From Candidatus Mediterraneibacter quadrami (GTDB taxonomy: Bacteria; Bacillota; Clostridia; Lachnospirales; Lachnospiraceae): DNA of 64,000 nucleotides. Positions 1 through 8,924 of this stretch are shown here, in pieces (position 1 is the first letter of the stretch; each line of letters begins with the position of its first letter). The notes below the pieces were generated by a model. That model was not told the DNA's origin and did no database searches. It was given only the letters and a program-made list of their open reading frames with translations. The position numbers and the translations under genes were made by a program. The stretch spans positions 36,769-100,768 of the forward strand of contig DWUU01000024.1 in NCBI GenBank assembly GCA_019120575.1, written 5' to 3'.

Positions 1-551
1 TCCGGATGGGACAGGGTCAGATGGATCAGCAGATCCTGGATGTGTCCGGCCTCTGTCACCGGCGTCTTCAGGAACTTCCGCCTGGCCGGTACATTGTAGA
101 AGAGCTGGCGTACAAGGAAGGTGGTGCCGTTCGGCGCGCCGGTCTCTTCAAGCGTGATCTCTTTCCCGCCCTCGATCACATAGCGGGTGCCCAGTTCGGC
201 ATCCGGCGTTTTCGTGATCAGTTCGGTCTGCGTCACGGCCACGATGCTTGAGAGAGCCTCGCCCCGGAATCCCAGTGAGCGGATGTGAGCAATATCCTCC
301 ACGGTCCGGATCTTGCTTGTGGAATGCCGGAGGAAGGCGCTCCTCACCTCGTCATGTTCGATCCCGCATCCGTTGTCCATGATCCGGATCAGGGAGATCC
401 CGCCATCTTTGATCTCCACCGTCACGGATGTGGCTCCGGCGTCGATGGCATTTTCAACCAGTTCTTTCACGACCGAGGCCGGCCGTTCGATCACTTCTCC
501 GGCGGCGATCTTGTCGATCGTCACCTGGTCCAGTACCTGTATATGCGGCAT
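1..551 (-). CDS. mutL: DNA mismatch repair protein MutL, N-terminal part (cut by window edge)
   Basis: MutL couples MutS mismatch recognition to strand removal. About 183 codons are visible, starting at an ATG at 551 with the classic opening PHIQVLDQVTIDKIAAGEVI. All GHKL ATPase motifs of the N-terminal domain are present: ENAIDAGA (Mg/ATP Asn), DNGCGI, STSKI and GFRGEAL. The C-terminal dimerisation/endonuclease domain lies beyond the left edge, so completeness cannot be judged. The gene starts about 31 bp after the mutS stop on the same strand, which indicates a mutS-mutL operon. This part was not in the ORF track because it has no stop inside the window. Confidence 0.97.
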   Translation of the reverse strand, partial: MPHIQVLDQVTIDKIAAGEVIERPASVVKELVENAIDAGATSVTVEIKDGGISLIRIMDNGCGIEHDEVRSAFLRHSTSKIRTVEDIAHIRSLGFRGEALSSIVAVTQTELITKTPDAELGTRYVIEGGKEITLEETGAPNGTTFLVRQLFYNVPARRKFLKTPVTEAGHIQDLLIHLTLSHP

Positions 552-582
552 AGCCGTCTCCTTTCTTTCCGACCGGCCTGTT

Positions 583-3234
583 CTACCATCTGTTCTTCAG
601 CTTGTTCTGGAGCCTGTAGATGGTGTTCAGCGCGTCGATCGGCGTCATATTTCCGACGTCGAGGTTTTTCAGTTCCTCCAGCACGTCATCGTCTTTGACT
701 GTATCAAAGAGCGACATCTGGGCAATGTCCACCTCGTCGTATTTCTTCGCTTTCGGTTTCTTTCTGGAAACCCGGTCCCGCTCCGCGATCTCGCTGACGC
801 GGGTGGTGATATCCTCGTCGCTCAATTCCTCCACGATCTCTTTCGCCCGGCTGATCACCAGGTCCGGCACGCCCGCAAGCTTCGCCACCTGGATGCCGTA
901 GCTCTTATCCGCGCCGCCTTTGACGATCTTCCGGAGGAATACGATGTCATCACCTTTTTCTTTCACGGCGATGCAGTAATTATTCACATTGTCGATCTTG
1001 CCTTCCAGCTCGGTCAGTTCATGATAGTGGGTGGCGAAAAGCGTCTTGGCCCCGAGCAGCCGGCTGTCGCTTATATATTCCACCACCGCCCATGCGATGG
1101 AAAGGCCGTCAAAGGTACTTGTCCCCCGCCCAATCTCGTCCAGAATGAGCAGGCTTTTCGATGTGGCGTTCCGGAGGATGTTCGCCACTTCCGTCATCTC
1201 CACCATGAAGGTGCTCTGGCCGGACGCCAGATCATCCGACGCCCCGACCCTGGTAAAGATCCGGTCAGACAGGGCGATATTGGCGCTCTGCGCCGGGACA
1301 AAGGAGCCCACCTGGGCCATCAGGGCGATCAGGGCCGTCTGCCTCATATAAGTGGATTTACCTGCCATATTCGGTCCGGTGATAATAGAGATCCGGTGCT
1401 TCTTATCATCCAGGTATGTATCGTTGGAGATAAACATGTCATTGGGGATCATCTGCTCCACCACCGGGTGGCGGCCTTCCTTAATATCGATGACGCCCTT
1501 TTCATTGATCTTCGGCCGGGTGTAATTATTCCGCTCGGCCGTCAGCGCCAGGGAGGCGAATACATCCAGCGCCGCCACAGCCCGGGCCGTCTTCTGGATC
1601 CGCTCCACCTGGGCGGCCACCGTCTCGCGGACTTCCGTATAGATCTCATACTCCAGCGCATAAAGCTTATCTTCCGCCCCCAGGATCATGTCTTCCAGTT
1701 CTTTAAGTTCCGGCGTGATATAGCGCTCGGCGTTGGCTAGGGTCTGTTTTCTCGTATAATAATCCGGCACCATATCTTTATAGGAATTGGTCACTTCCAG
1801 ATAGTAACCGAATACTTTGTTGTATTTGATCCGCAGGTTCTTGATGCCCGTCTTTTCCCGCTCTTCATTCTCCAGCTTCGCCAGCCAGTCTTTGCCGTCG
1901 GATTTGGCGCGCCGGAGCTTGTCCACCTCTTCGTTGTACCCGTCCCGGATGATATTGCCTTCTTTCATGGCGATGGGCGGATCCTCCCGGATCGCATCCG
2001 TGATCAGGCTGCAGAGGTCTTCCAGCGGATCCAGGTCCTCACAGATCTCTCCCAGCAGGCTGCATCTCATATCCTGAAGGATGAGGCGGATGGGCGGCAG
2101 CATCTCCAGAGACGTCCGGAATGCCGTCAGATCACGGGGATTGGCCGTCCCGTAGGAGATCCGGGTGATCAGGCGCTCCAGGTCATAGACCGGCCCCATA
2201 TATTCCCGCAGCTCCTCCCGGGATATGGCCTGCTCTTTCAGTTCCTGCACCGCATCCAGCCGGCGCTCGATCTCCGCTTTCTCGATCAGCGGCTGCTCCA
2301 CATATTTGCGGAGCGTCCGGGCGCCCATTGCCGTCTTCGTCTTGTCCAGCACCCAGAGGAGGGAGCCCCTCTTCTGCTTTTCCCGGAGCGTCTCGCACAG
2401 CTCCAGGTTCCGCCGGGTCGAACTGTCCAGCATCATGTATTTCCCGGCCGCATAGGGCGTGATGTGGGTCAGGTTTGAGAGTTCATTCTTCTGCGTCTCC
2501 AGCAGATACTGGAGGAGCGCCCCCGCGCTGATAACGCCGCAGTCGTAGTCTGCAAGCCCCAGGCCGGCAAAAGATGAAACTTTAAAATGATCCAGCAGCT
2601 TCTGCCGGCACACCGCATCGTCAAAATACCAGGCGTCCAGAGAATAGATCGTAATGCCGAGCCGGTCTTTCATGCCGTCCAGATCCATGCCGCTCATGTA
2701 AAAGGCTTCGTTGCAGATGATCTCAGACGGCGCGAAACGGCAGATCTCGTCCATCAGTTTCCCGCTGTCCGTGAACTCGGTCACAAAATAGTCCCCGGTG
2801 GTGATATCCGCCACGGAAACGCCGTAGCGGTCCGCGATATAGACGATGCACATGATATAATTGTTCCGGGACTCATCAAGCGCCTGGGTGTCCAGGTTCG
2901 TCCCCGGCGTCACGATCCGCACAACCTCGCGCTTCACGATCCCTTTGGCTGTCTTCGGGTCTTCCACCTGCTCACAGATGGCCACCTTATAGCCTTTGGA
3001 CACCAGACGGTTCAGATATCCTTCCACAGCGTGATAAGGGACGCCGCACATGGGCGCCCGCTCTTCCTGTCCGCAGTTTTTCCCGGTAAGGGTGATCTCC
3101 AGTTCCCGGGACGCCGTCAGCGCGTCGTCGAAGAACATCTCATAAAAATCACCCAGCCTGTAAAAAAGGATGCAGTCCCGGTACTGGGACTTGGTCTCCA
3201 TATATTGTTTCATCATTGGTGTTAACTCAGCCAC
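583..3234 (-). CDS. mutS: DNA mismatch repair ATPase MutS
   Basis: Recognises base mismatches and small loops and recruits MutL. At 883 aa it is the full length expected of the MutS1 family. The mismatch-wedging F-x-E motif is visible at residues 30-32 (GDFYEMF). Walker A is GPNMAGKSTYMRQ in the C-terminal third, followed by the Walker B region LLILDEIGRGTSTFDG and FATHYHEL. The start is a GTG preceded by AAAGGAG at good spacing. A promoter and a leader hairpin lie upstream. First gene of a mutS-mutL operon. Confidence 0.98.
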   Translation of the reverse strand: MAELTPMMKQYMETKSQYRDCILFYRLGDFYEMFFDDALTASRELEITLTGKNCGQEERAPMCGVPYHAVEGYLNRLVSKGYKVAICEQVEDPKTAKGIVKREVVRIVTPGTNLDTQALDESRNNYIMCIVYIADRYGVSVADITTGDYFVTEFTDSGKLMDEICRFAPSEIICNEAFYMSGMDLDGMKDRLGITIYSLDAWYFDDAVCRQKLLDHFKVSSFAGLGLADYDCGVISAGALLQYLLETQKNELSNLTHITPYAAGKYMMLDSSTRRNLELCETLREKQKRGSLLWVLDKTKTAMGARTLRKYVEQPLIEKAEIERRLDAVQELKEQAISREELREYMGPVYDLERLITRISYGTANPRDLTAFRTSLEMLPPIRLILQDMRCSLLGEICEDLDPLEDLCSLITDAIREDPPIAMKEGNIIRDGYNEEVDKLRRAKSDGKDWLAKLENEEREKTGIKNLRIKYNKVFGYYLEVTNSYKDMVPDYYTRKQTLANAERYITPELKELEDMILGAEDKLYALEYEIYTEVRETVAAQVERIQKTARAVAALDVFASLALTAERNNYTRPKINEKGVIDIKEGRHPVVEQMIPNDMFISNDTYLDDKKHRISIITGPNMAGKSTYMRQTALIALMAQVGSFVPAQSANIALSDRIFTRVGASDDLASGQSTFMVEMTEVANILRNATSKSLLILDEIGRGTSTFDGLSIAWAVVEYISDSRLLGAKTLFATHYHELTELEGKIDNVNNYCIAVKEKGDDIVFLRKIVKGGADKSYGIQVAKLAGVPDLVISRAKEIVEELSDEDITTRVSEIAERDRVSRKKPKAKKYDEVDIAQMSLFDTVKDDDVLEELKNLDVGNMTPIDALNTIYRLQNKLKNRW

Positions 3235-3256
3235 GTCTGTACTCCTTTATGTTCAG

Positions 3257-3285
3257 GACCCGCTCGCACAGTTCATGCGCGGGTC
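3257..3285 (-). promoter_or_regulatory. Leader hairpin upstream of mutS
   Basis: Inverted repeat with arms GACCCGC and GCGGGTC lies between the predicted mutS promoter and its ribosome site. No T-run follows, so it looks like a 5' leader structure rather than a terminator. Function unknown. Confidence 0.35.
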
Positions 3286-3303
3286 TTCATTTTCCGCGGA
3301 AGT

Positions 3304-3332
3304 ATTATAGCATTTCTGAAAGTGGACTTCAA
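3304..3332 (-). promoter_or_regulatory. Predicted SigA promoter of mutS-mutL
   Basis: On the minus strand, -35 TTGAAG and -10 TATAAT are separated by 17 bp, upstream of the mutS leader and GTG start. Confidence 0.65.
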
Positions 3333-3367
3333 CCGCCGGAACAAAAAAGCGATCCGCTCCGGTCCCC

Positions 3368-3793
3368 CTACAATACATGGAACCGTGGCATCTTTTCCCC
3401 GTACAGGAAATGGAGCAGATAGCCGCTCAGCAGGATCCCGAATGCGCACAGCCCGGAAAATATGACCGTAAACGGCAGGCAGATCTGCCCCATGAGCTGA
3501 AAGGGCTGGTCCGTATAGTCCCATACCTGCCAGGCCATGAATTTATTGACGATGATCCCTGTGATAAATTCGCAGGCCGTTACAAAGACCACGCACCATC
3601 CCACCTGTTTCCAGAGCGGTTCTTCCCAGTCCGTCCAGAGCCCCTGCTGGGCGAAAAACACAAAGCAGATCCCGCCCAGCAGGAACATGGACCAGTGGGA
3701 AAATCCCCGGAACAGCATTTCAAAAGTATAATAAAGGGCGCCGCCCAGTGTTCCAAGAAATAAATATTCACTCAGTCGTTTCACGATCCGCAA
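3368..3793 (-). CDS. Putative ABC-transporter permease-like membrane protein (CmpB/PF06541-like)
   Basis: A 141-aa protein with about four hydrophobic segments (starting around residues 8, 35, 65 and 105). It resembles the CmpB-type family of Firmicute membrane proteins: a Trp/Tyr-rich core with GIIVNKFMAWQVWDY followed by GQICLPFT. These are annotated as putative ABC-transporter permeases, but their transport role is unproven. It follows rarA on the same strand by 47 bp and may be co-transcribed. A weak GC hairpin with six T residues follows its stop. Specific function unknown. Confidence 0.65.
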   Translation of the reverse strand: MRIVKRLSEYLFLGTLGGALYYTFEMLFRGFSHWSMFLLGGICFVFFAQQGLWTDWEEPLWKQVGWCVVFVTACEFITGIIVNKFMAWQVWDYTDQPFQLMGQICLPFTVIFSGLCAFGILLSGYLLHFLYGEKMPRFHVL

Positions 3794-3840
3794 CCTCTCT
3801 TACAAGCATTCACAGATAGTCTGGACATAATTGAAACGAT

Positions 3841-5154
3841 CTATTCCTCTCGGAATTTTTTAATCTCCTCAAGCCGTTTTGCCGTCTCCTTCTCCTCGCC
3901 TTCCTGTGTCGGATGATAATAGACCCGGTCTTTTAAACTGTCCGGCATACACTGCATATGAGTCAGTTTTTCTTCCGTATCATGGGCGTACTCATACCCT
4001 TTCCCGTAGCCCTGTTCCCGCATCAGGCCGGTCACGCCGTTTCGGATCTGCAGGGGGACCGGCTCCGCGCGGAGCGTGCGCACATCCTTCTTCACCGCTT
4101 CACAGGCGGTATAGAGCGCATTTGATTTCGGCGCCATGGACAGGTAGACCACCGCATGGGTCAGATGCACATCGCATTCAGGCATCCCAAGAAAATGGCA
4201 GGCCTGATAGGCCGCAACGGCCACCTGGAGCGCCCGGCTGTCCGCCATGCCAACATCCTCGCTGGCAAAACGGATCAGACGCCTTGCGATATAGAGGGGA
4301 TTCTCGCCCCCTTCCAGCATCCGCATCATCCAGTAGACCGCCGCGTCCGGATCGCTGTTGCGCATGGACTTGTGCAGAGCCGAGATGAGGTTGTAATGCT
4401 CCTCCCCCGATTTGTCGTAGAGAAGGGATTTCCGGCTGATGCACTGGGACAGGCCTTCCGTCGTGATCCGGATCCCGCCGGCGCTGATCTCGCCGTTTAG
4501 CACCGCCATTTCCAGCGTATTGAGCGCGGTGCGGGCGTCGCCGTTTGCAAAGGCCGCAATGGCCCTTAAGTTTTCAGGGGATATCTCCACATTCTGGCTT
4601 CCGAATCCGGCCGGATTCTTCAGTGCATTTTCAAGAAGTCTGACCAGGTCGTCCTCCTCCAGCGCCTTCAGCACGAAGACGCGGCATCTGGAAAGGAGCG
4701 CGGCGTTGATCTCAAAAGACGGATTTTCGGTTGTGGCGCCGATCAGGATGATGCTCCCTTTCTCCACATACGGAAGAAAGGCGTCCTGCTGTGCTTTATT
4801 GAAACGATGGATCTCGTCCACAAAAAGCACGGTGCGCATCCCCACTCTGCGGCTCATTTCCGCCCGGTTCATGACTTCCTTTATCTCTTTGATCCCGCTG
4901 GTGACCGCGCTGAAATTAATAAATTCCGACTTTGTCCTGCCCGCGATGATGCTGGCCAGCGTCGTCTTGCCCACACCCGGCGGCCCCCAGAAGATCATGG
5001 AGGATATCTGATCCCGTTCGATCAGCTGGCGCAGGATCTTTCCCTCGCCGACCAGATGCTGCTGGCCCACAAAATCATCCAGGGAATCCGGCCTCAGACG
5101 GCTTGCCAGAGGCGACATTGTTCTGTTGCTCCCGAATAACGTCATCTGTTCCAT
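3841..5154 (-). CDS. rarA: Replication-associated recombination ATPase RarA (MgsA)
   Basis: AAA+ clamp-loader-like ATPase acting at stalled replication forks. Walker A is FWGPPGVGKTTLA and Walker B is LFVDEIHRFNKAQQD. The C-terminal tetramerisation region includes ALHKSMRNSDPDAAVYWM and SEDVGMAD, typical of RarA. I chose the ATG at 5154 (MEQMTLFG, 437 aa), which has GGAAAGGAG eight bases upstream. The track's longer GTG start at 5247 is rejected because its first codons run through the predicted pnp terminator hairpin. Confidence 0.95.
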   Translation of the reverse strand: MEQMTLFGSNRTMSPLASRLRPDSLDDFVGQQHLVGEGKILRQLIERDQISSMIFWGPPGVGKTTLASIIAGRTKSEFINFSAVTSGIKEIKEVMNRAEMSRRVGMRTVLFVDEIHRFNKAQQDAFLPYVEKGSIILIGATTENPSFEINAALLSRCRVFVLKALEEDDLVRLLENALKNPAGFGSQNVEISPENLRAIAAFANGDARTALNTLEMAVLNGEISAGGIRITTEGLSQCISRKSLLYDKSGEEHYNLISALHKSMRNSDPDAAVYWMMRMLEGGENPLYIARRLIRFASEDVGMADSRALQVAVAAYQACHFLGMPECDVHLTHAVVYLSMAPKSNALYTACEAVKKDVRTLRAEPVPLQIRNGVTGLMREQGYGKGYEYAHDTEEKLTHMQCMPDSLKDRVYYHPTQEGEEKETAKRLEEIKKFREE

Positions 5155-5210
5155 GGCTCTCTCCTTTCCGCTTGTCCGGAACATTCCTGCATCCCGGACG
5201 GATAAAAACA

Positions 5211-5252
5211 GACGTGCGGAAGTGCCCTTCTTAAGCAGCACCGCCACACGTC
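5211..5252 (-). terminator. Intrinsic terminator of pnp
   Basis: Nine-pair stem (GACGTGTGG with CCGCACGTC, one G-U pair) followed on the minus strand by TGTTTTTATCC, starting about 20 bp after the pnp stop. It separates pnp from rarA. Confidence 0.65.
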
Positions 5253-5273
5253 CTTTCTGGTTCGCTTTATGTC

Positions 5274-7361
5274 TTATTCAGCCACGTCGCGGATGCTGAA
5301 GCTGAATCTTCCCATCTTGTCTTTTCCGAGGCATACGGCTTTCACAACATCGCCGAGCGCAAGAACGTCTTCTACTTTGTTGACTCTCTGCTTCGCGATC
5401 TTGGAAATGTGTACAAGCCCCTCCTTGCCCGGTGCGAACTCAAGGAATGCACCGAACTCTTTAATGCTTACAACCTTGCCTTCAAATACCTGTCCGGCCT
5501 CAAAATCCGTAACGATCGTATGGATCAGCTTCGCCGCCTTGTCCATACCCTCTTTGTCCGTACCGCAGATGGATACGAATCCGTCGTCCTCGATATCGAT
5601 CTGGACGCCGGTCTGCTCGATGATGGCGTTGATCGTCTTGCCTCTCTGGCCGACCACATCGCCGATCTTCTGCGGATCGATCTGCATCTGGATGATCTTC
5701 GGCGCATACGGTCCGACTTCCGGTCTCGGCTCGGCGATGGCTTTGTTCATCACATCATCAATGATATGCAGTCTTGCCTTTCTTGTTGCGGCAATGGCCT
5801 CCTCGATGATCGGTCTTGTCAGGCCGTGGATCTTGATATCCATCTGGATCGCCGTGATACCCTTGTGCGTACCTGCAACCTTGAAGTCCATATCTCCGAA
5901 GAAGTCTTCCAGGCCCTGGATATCGGTGAGCACCAGATAATCGTCATCCGTCTCGCCTGTCACAAGTCCGCAGGAAATACCTGCCACGGCAGCCCTGATC
6001 GGCACGCCGGCGGTCATCAGCGACATACTGGATGCGCAGACGCTGGCCTGTGAGGTGGAGCCGTTGGATTCAAAGGTCTCGGATACCGTACGGATCGCGT
6101 ACGGGAATTCGGTCTCGCTCGGGAGCACCGGAATGAGCGCCCTCTCCGCAAGCGCCCCGTGTCCGATCTCGCGGCGTCCCGGTCCTCTGGACGGCTTCGT
6201 CTCGCCTACAGAATAGGACGGGAAATTGTAGTGGTGCATGTATCTCTTGGACGTAGCCGCCTCATCAAGGCCGTCCAGTCTCTGTGCCTCAGAAAGCGGC
6301 GCCAGCGTGGTCACCGTACAGATCTGGGTCTGTCCGCGGGTGAACATGGCGGATCCGTGCACTCTCGGGATCAGGTCAACCTCTGCGGCCAGCGGACGGA
6401 TCTGGTCGATGGCACGGCCGTCCGGACGCTTGTGGTCTTTCAGGATCATCTTTCTGACCGTCTTCTTCTGGTACTGGTATACCGCCTCGCCCAGCTTGTC
6501 CAGCCACTCTTCATTGTCGGCGAAAGCCTCGGCCAGCTTGTCGGTCAGCACGCGGATATTCTCTTCTCTCGTCTGTTTGTCATCGGTAAATACCGCCTCT
6601 TCCATCTCGGCCGGCGGCACGATCTTCTGGATCTCATCAAACAGTTCCCGGGGAACGGCAAAGCTCTGGTACTCGTGTTTCTCCTTGCCGCACTCTGCCA
6701 CGATCGTATCGAAAAATGCGATCACCTTCTGGTTCAGCTCGTGAGCCGCGAAGATGGCCTCGATCATCCGGTCTTCCGGGACCTCATTGGCGCCGGCCTC
6801 GATCATGATCACTTTCTCTTTTGTAGACGCAACCGTCAGCGCCAGATCGGAAGCCGCTCTCTGCGCTGCTGTCGGGTTAAATACAAACTCTCCGTCCACA
6901 AGGCCCACCTGTGTCGTGGAGATCGGGCCGTCGAACGGGATATCGGAAATGCTGGTCGCGATGGAAGCGCCGAGCATGGCGGTCAGCTCCGGGCTGCAGT
7001 CCTGATCCACAGCCATGACCAGATTCTCCAGTGTCACGTCATTTCTGTAATCCTTCGGGAAAAGCGGACGCATCGGGCGGTCGATGACACGGTCTGTCAG
7101 GATCGCATTCTCAGACGCCTTGCCCTCTCTCTTATTGAATCCGCCCGGGATCTTTCCTACAGAATACATTCTTTCATTGTATTCTACGCTTAAGGGGAAG
7201 AAATCGATCCCCTCTCTCGGTTTCTCTGATGCGGTCGCACAGCAGAGCACTGTTGTGTCGCCATAGTGCATCAGGACGGCGCCGTTGGCCTGTTTTGCAA
7301 CTCTTCCGACGTCCACGCGAAGCGTTCTGCCGGCCAGTTCCATTTCATACTTCCTGTACAT
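5274..7361 (-). CDS. pnp: Polyribonucleotide nucleotidyltransferase (PNPase)
   Basis: Phosphorolytic 3'-5' exoribonuclease of RNA turnover. At 695 aa it has the full PNPase plan: two RNase PH-like domains, the helical linker, then KH (IIQMQIDPQKIGDVVGQRGK) and S1 (GQVFEGKVVSIKEFGAFLEF) near the C-terminus. The GGRREIGHGALAERAL-type signature is seen as GPGRREIGHGALAERAL in the second PH domain. The start is the ATG at 7361 (MYRKYEMELAGRTL) with AAAAGGAGAGC upstream. The 22-residue extension in the ORF track lies in the leader. It has its own promoter and a long leader stem, and ends at an intrinsic terminator. Confidence 0.98.
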   Translation of the reverse strand: MYRKYEMELAGRTLRVDVGRVAKQANGAVLMHYGDTTVLCCATASEKPREGIDFFPLSVEYNERMYSVGKIPGGFNKREGKASENAILTDRVIDRPMRPLFPKDYRNDVTLENLVMAVDQDCSPELTAMLGASIATSISDIPFDGPISTTQVGLVDGEFVFNPTAAQRAASDLALTVASTKEKVIMIEAGANEVPEDRMIEAIFAAHELNQKVIAFFDTIVAECGKEKHEYQSFAVPRELFDEIQKIVPPAEMEEAVFTDDKQTREENIRVLTDKLAEAFADNEEWLDKLGEAVYQYQKKTVRKMILKDHKRPDGRAIDQIRPLAAEVDLIPRVHGSAMFTRGQTQICTVTTLAPLSEAQRLDGLDEAATSKRYMHHYNFPSYSVGETKPSRGPGRREIGHGALAERALIPVLPSETEFPYAIRTVSETFESNGSTSQASVCASSMSLMTAGVPIRAAVAGISCGLVTGETDDDYLVLTDIQGLEDFFGDMDFKVAGTHKGITAIQMDIKIHGLTRPIIEEAIAATRKARLHIIDDVMNKAIAEPRPEVGPYAPKIIQMQIDPQKIGDVVGQRGKTINAIIEQTGVQIDIEDDGFVSICGTDKEGMDKAAKLIHTIVTDFEAGQVFEGKVVSIKEFGAFLEFAPGKEGLVHISKIAKQRVNKVEDVLALGDVVKAVCLGKDKMGRFSFSIRDVAE

Positions 7362-7407
7362 ATTGCTCTCCTTTTTGTATTTCTCTTTGTCCTGCAGACA
7401 GATGTCT

Positions 7408-7465
7408 CCGAAACTACTGAAAAACATACCGTAAAAAGAGCCTGTGTGCTTTTCAGTGGTCTCGG
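7408..7465 (-). promoter_or_regulatory. Long imperfect stem in the pnp 5' leader
   Basis: The leader RNA can fold CCGAGACCACTGAAAA against TTTTCAGTAGTTTCGG (about 15 pairs, one mismatch, one G-U) with a loop of about 26 nt. It lies between the pnp promoter and the start codon. In E. coli a comparable pnp leader duplex is cut by RNase III and mediates PNPase autocontrol; the same role here is inference. Confidence 0.5.
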
Positions 7466-7493
7466 TTACGTTTAGCTGTCCGCAATCTTAAAT

Positions 7494-7522
7494 ATTATAC
7501 CACAGCGTTCGGTGTATAGCAA
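7494..7522 (-). promoter_or_regulatory. Predicted SigA promoter of pnp
   Basis: Minus strand -35 TTGCTA, 17-bp spacer, -10 TATAAT, about 130 bp upstream of the pnp start. Confidence 0.65.
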
Positions 7523-7537
7523 TTATTAAATAGTAAA

Positions 7538-7559
7538 CGGGGCAGATTTCTCTGCCCCG
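7538..7559 (-). terminator. Intrinsic terminator of rpsO
   Basis: Perfect nine-pair stem CGGGGCAGA/TCTGCCCCG with a four-base loop, followed on the minus strand by TTTACTATTT. It lies 31 bp beyond the rpsO stop. The plus-strand reading also has a T-rich tail. Confidence 0.75.
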
Positions 7560-7590
7560 CCTTTTCCTTTTTTCAGACCTGATCCTCTGA

Positions 7591-7857
7591 CTATTTTCTC
7601 AGTCCGAGTCTCTCGATCAGTGAACGGTATCTCTCGATATCGATCTTTCTCAGGTATGCAAGAAGACCTCTTCTCTGACCTACCATCTTAAGAAGACCTC
7701 TTCTGGAGTGGTGATCCTTCGGATTCGCCTTGAAGTGATCTGTAAGCTCGTTGATCCTTGCTGTAAGGATTGCGATCTGTACCTCCGGAGATCCTGTGTC
7801 TCCCTCTGTTCTTCCATACTCTTTGATGATTGCCTGTTTCTTCTCTTTTGCGATCAT
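7591..7857 (-). CDS. rpsO: 30S ribosomal protein S15
   Basis: Small-subunit protein that binds the 16S rRNA central domain early in assembly. The 88-aa length is standard, and the family core is visible ([22 protein letters not shown], then [21 protein letters not shown]). The start is the ATG at 7857 (MIAKEKK) with AAGGAGG upstream; the 14 extra residues in the track are leader. It sits between ribF and pnp, as in many Firmicutes, with its own promoter and terminator. Confidence 0.98.
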   Translation of the reverse strand: MIAKEKKQAIIKEYGRTEGDTGSPEVQIAILTARINELTDHFKANPKDHHSRRGLLKMVGQRRGLLAYLRKIDIERYRSLIERLGLRK

Positions 7858-7956
7858 TTTCGCGTCCTCCTTATAAAACTTCTGATAAACGCCTGGCATT
7901 AAGCAACGGTCGGAGTGATCCGGTCACCGAACGCCGGCTTTTTTGTAACCTTGCAC

Positions 7957-7985
7957 AGTATAGCATACGGTTCGCGGAATGTAAA
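7957..7985 (-). promoter_or_regulatory. Predicted SigA promoter of rpsO
   Basis: Minus strand -35 TTTACA, 17-bp spacer, -10 TATACT. It is followed by a GC-rich leader of about 95 nt with CCGG-containing inverted repeats before the ribosome site, a possible S15 feedback target (inference). Confidence 0.65.
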
Positions 7986-8014
7986 GCTGTTTTTTTTGCG
8001 GATCCCGTCGGATT

Positions 8015-8905
8015 TTACAGACCGAAATACCGTTCCCCGTAACGCATGTCCCGCATCACATTCTCCTTCAGCTCCTCCACGGAACCGAACTTGGTCTCCG
8101 GCCGCTCAAAATCACAGAACTGCGCGGTGATCTCTTTGCCGTACGCGTCCCCCTCATAGCCGTAGACATACACTTCCAGGAGGCGCCGCTGCTCATCCGT
8201 CACCGTGGGCTTGATCCCTGCATTTCCGACCGCATTGTACCAGGTCCCGTCGATCTTCACCCGGCAGGCATAGACGCCGAACCGGGGCAGGATCTTGTGC
8301 TCCTCCGGCTCAATATTCATGGTCGGAAAGCCCAGGGTGCGACCCAGCTGCTTCCCGTGCCGGACGACGCCGGTGAGTTCATACGGATAGCCGAGCAGCG
8401 CCTCTGCCAGCTTCACATCGCCCTGGGCCAGCGCATCCTTGATATAGGTGCTGCTGATCACCGTGCCGAGATACCGTTCCTTATCCACCACGTCGACGGT
8501 ATAACCGTACCGGTCCGCAAATGATTCCAGCATCCGGGCATTTCCCCGTCTTCCCCGTCCGAAATTAAAGTCCGTTCCCACTACAAGATGTGCGGCATGG
8601 AGTTTTTTATACAGGACTTCTTCAATAAATGCTTCCGCTTCCATGGACATAAAGTCCCCGCTTAACGGCTGCTCGATCAGCCAGTCCGTCTTTCCGGAAA
8701 GATGCGCCCGACGTTCCCTGACGGTCATCAGAGAATCCCGGTGCATGTCAAAGGCGCAGACAACTGACTCGCAGCCGTCCCCGCTGTAGGAAAAAACCTT
8801 CTCCAGCAGTTTCTGATGCCCCCGGTGAAGTCCGTCAAACTTCCCGAGCGTGACCGCCGTCTTCCTGTTTCCGTCATATGCTTCGATCCCGCTGATCACT
8901 TTCAT
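8015..8905 (-). CDS. ribF: Bifunctional riboflavin kinase / FAD synthetase RibF
   Basis: Makes FMN from riboflavin and then FAD. The N-terminal nucleotidyltransferase motif TLGKFDGLHRGHQKLL is at residues 17-32, and FNFGRGRRGN follows. The C-terminal riboflavin kinase domain shows GRTLGFPTMNI and YNAVGNAGIKPTV. The start is the ATG at 8905 (MKVISGIEAYDG, 296 aa) behind CGAGGAG. The track's extra 89 residues overlap truB and are rejected. Last gene of the rimP-to-ribF operon, 20 bp after truB. Confidence 0.96.
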   Translation of the reverse strand: MKVISGIEAYDGNRKTAVTLGKFDGLHRGHQKLLEKVFSYSGDGCESVVCAFDMHRDSLMTVRERRAHLSGKTDWLIEQPLSGDFMSMEAEAFIEEVLYKKLHAAHLVVGTDFNFGRGRRGNARMLESFADRYGYTVDVVDKERYLGTVISSTYIKDALAQGDVKLAEALLGYPYELTGVVRHGKQLGRTLGFPTMNIEPEEHKILPRFGVYACRVKIDGTWYNAVGNAGIKPTVTDEQRRLLEVYVYGYEGDAYGKEITAQFCDFERPETKFGSVEELKENVMRDMRYGERYFGL

Positions 8906-8924
8906 GCTGTCAACTCCTCGCTTC

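Noticed and set aside
313-1740. 475-aa plus-strand ORF opposite mutS
   Set aside because: It is the antisense shadow of mutS; the minus strand encodes conserved MutS motifs and the plus-strand translation has no recognisable domain.
5155-5247. N-terminal extension of RarA in the ORF track
   Set aside because: It runs through the pnp terminator hairpin, and a better ribosome site precedes the ATG at 5154.
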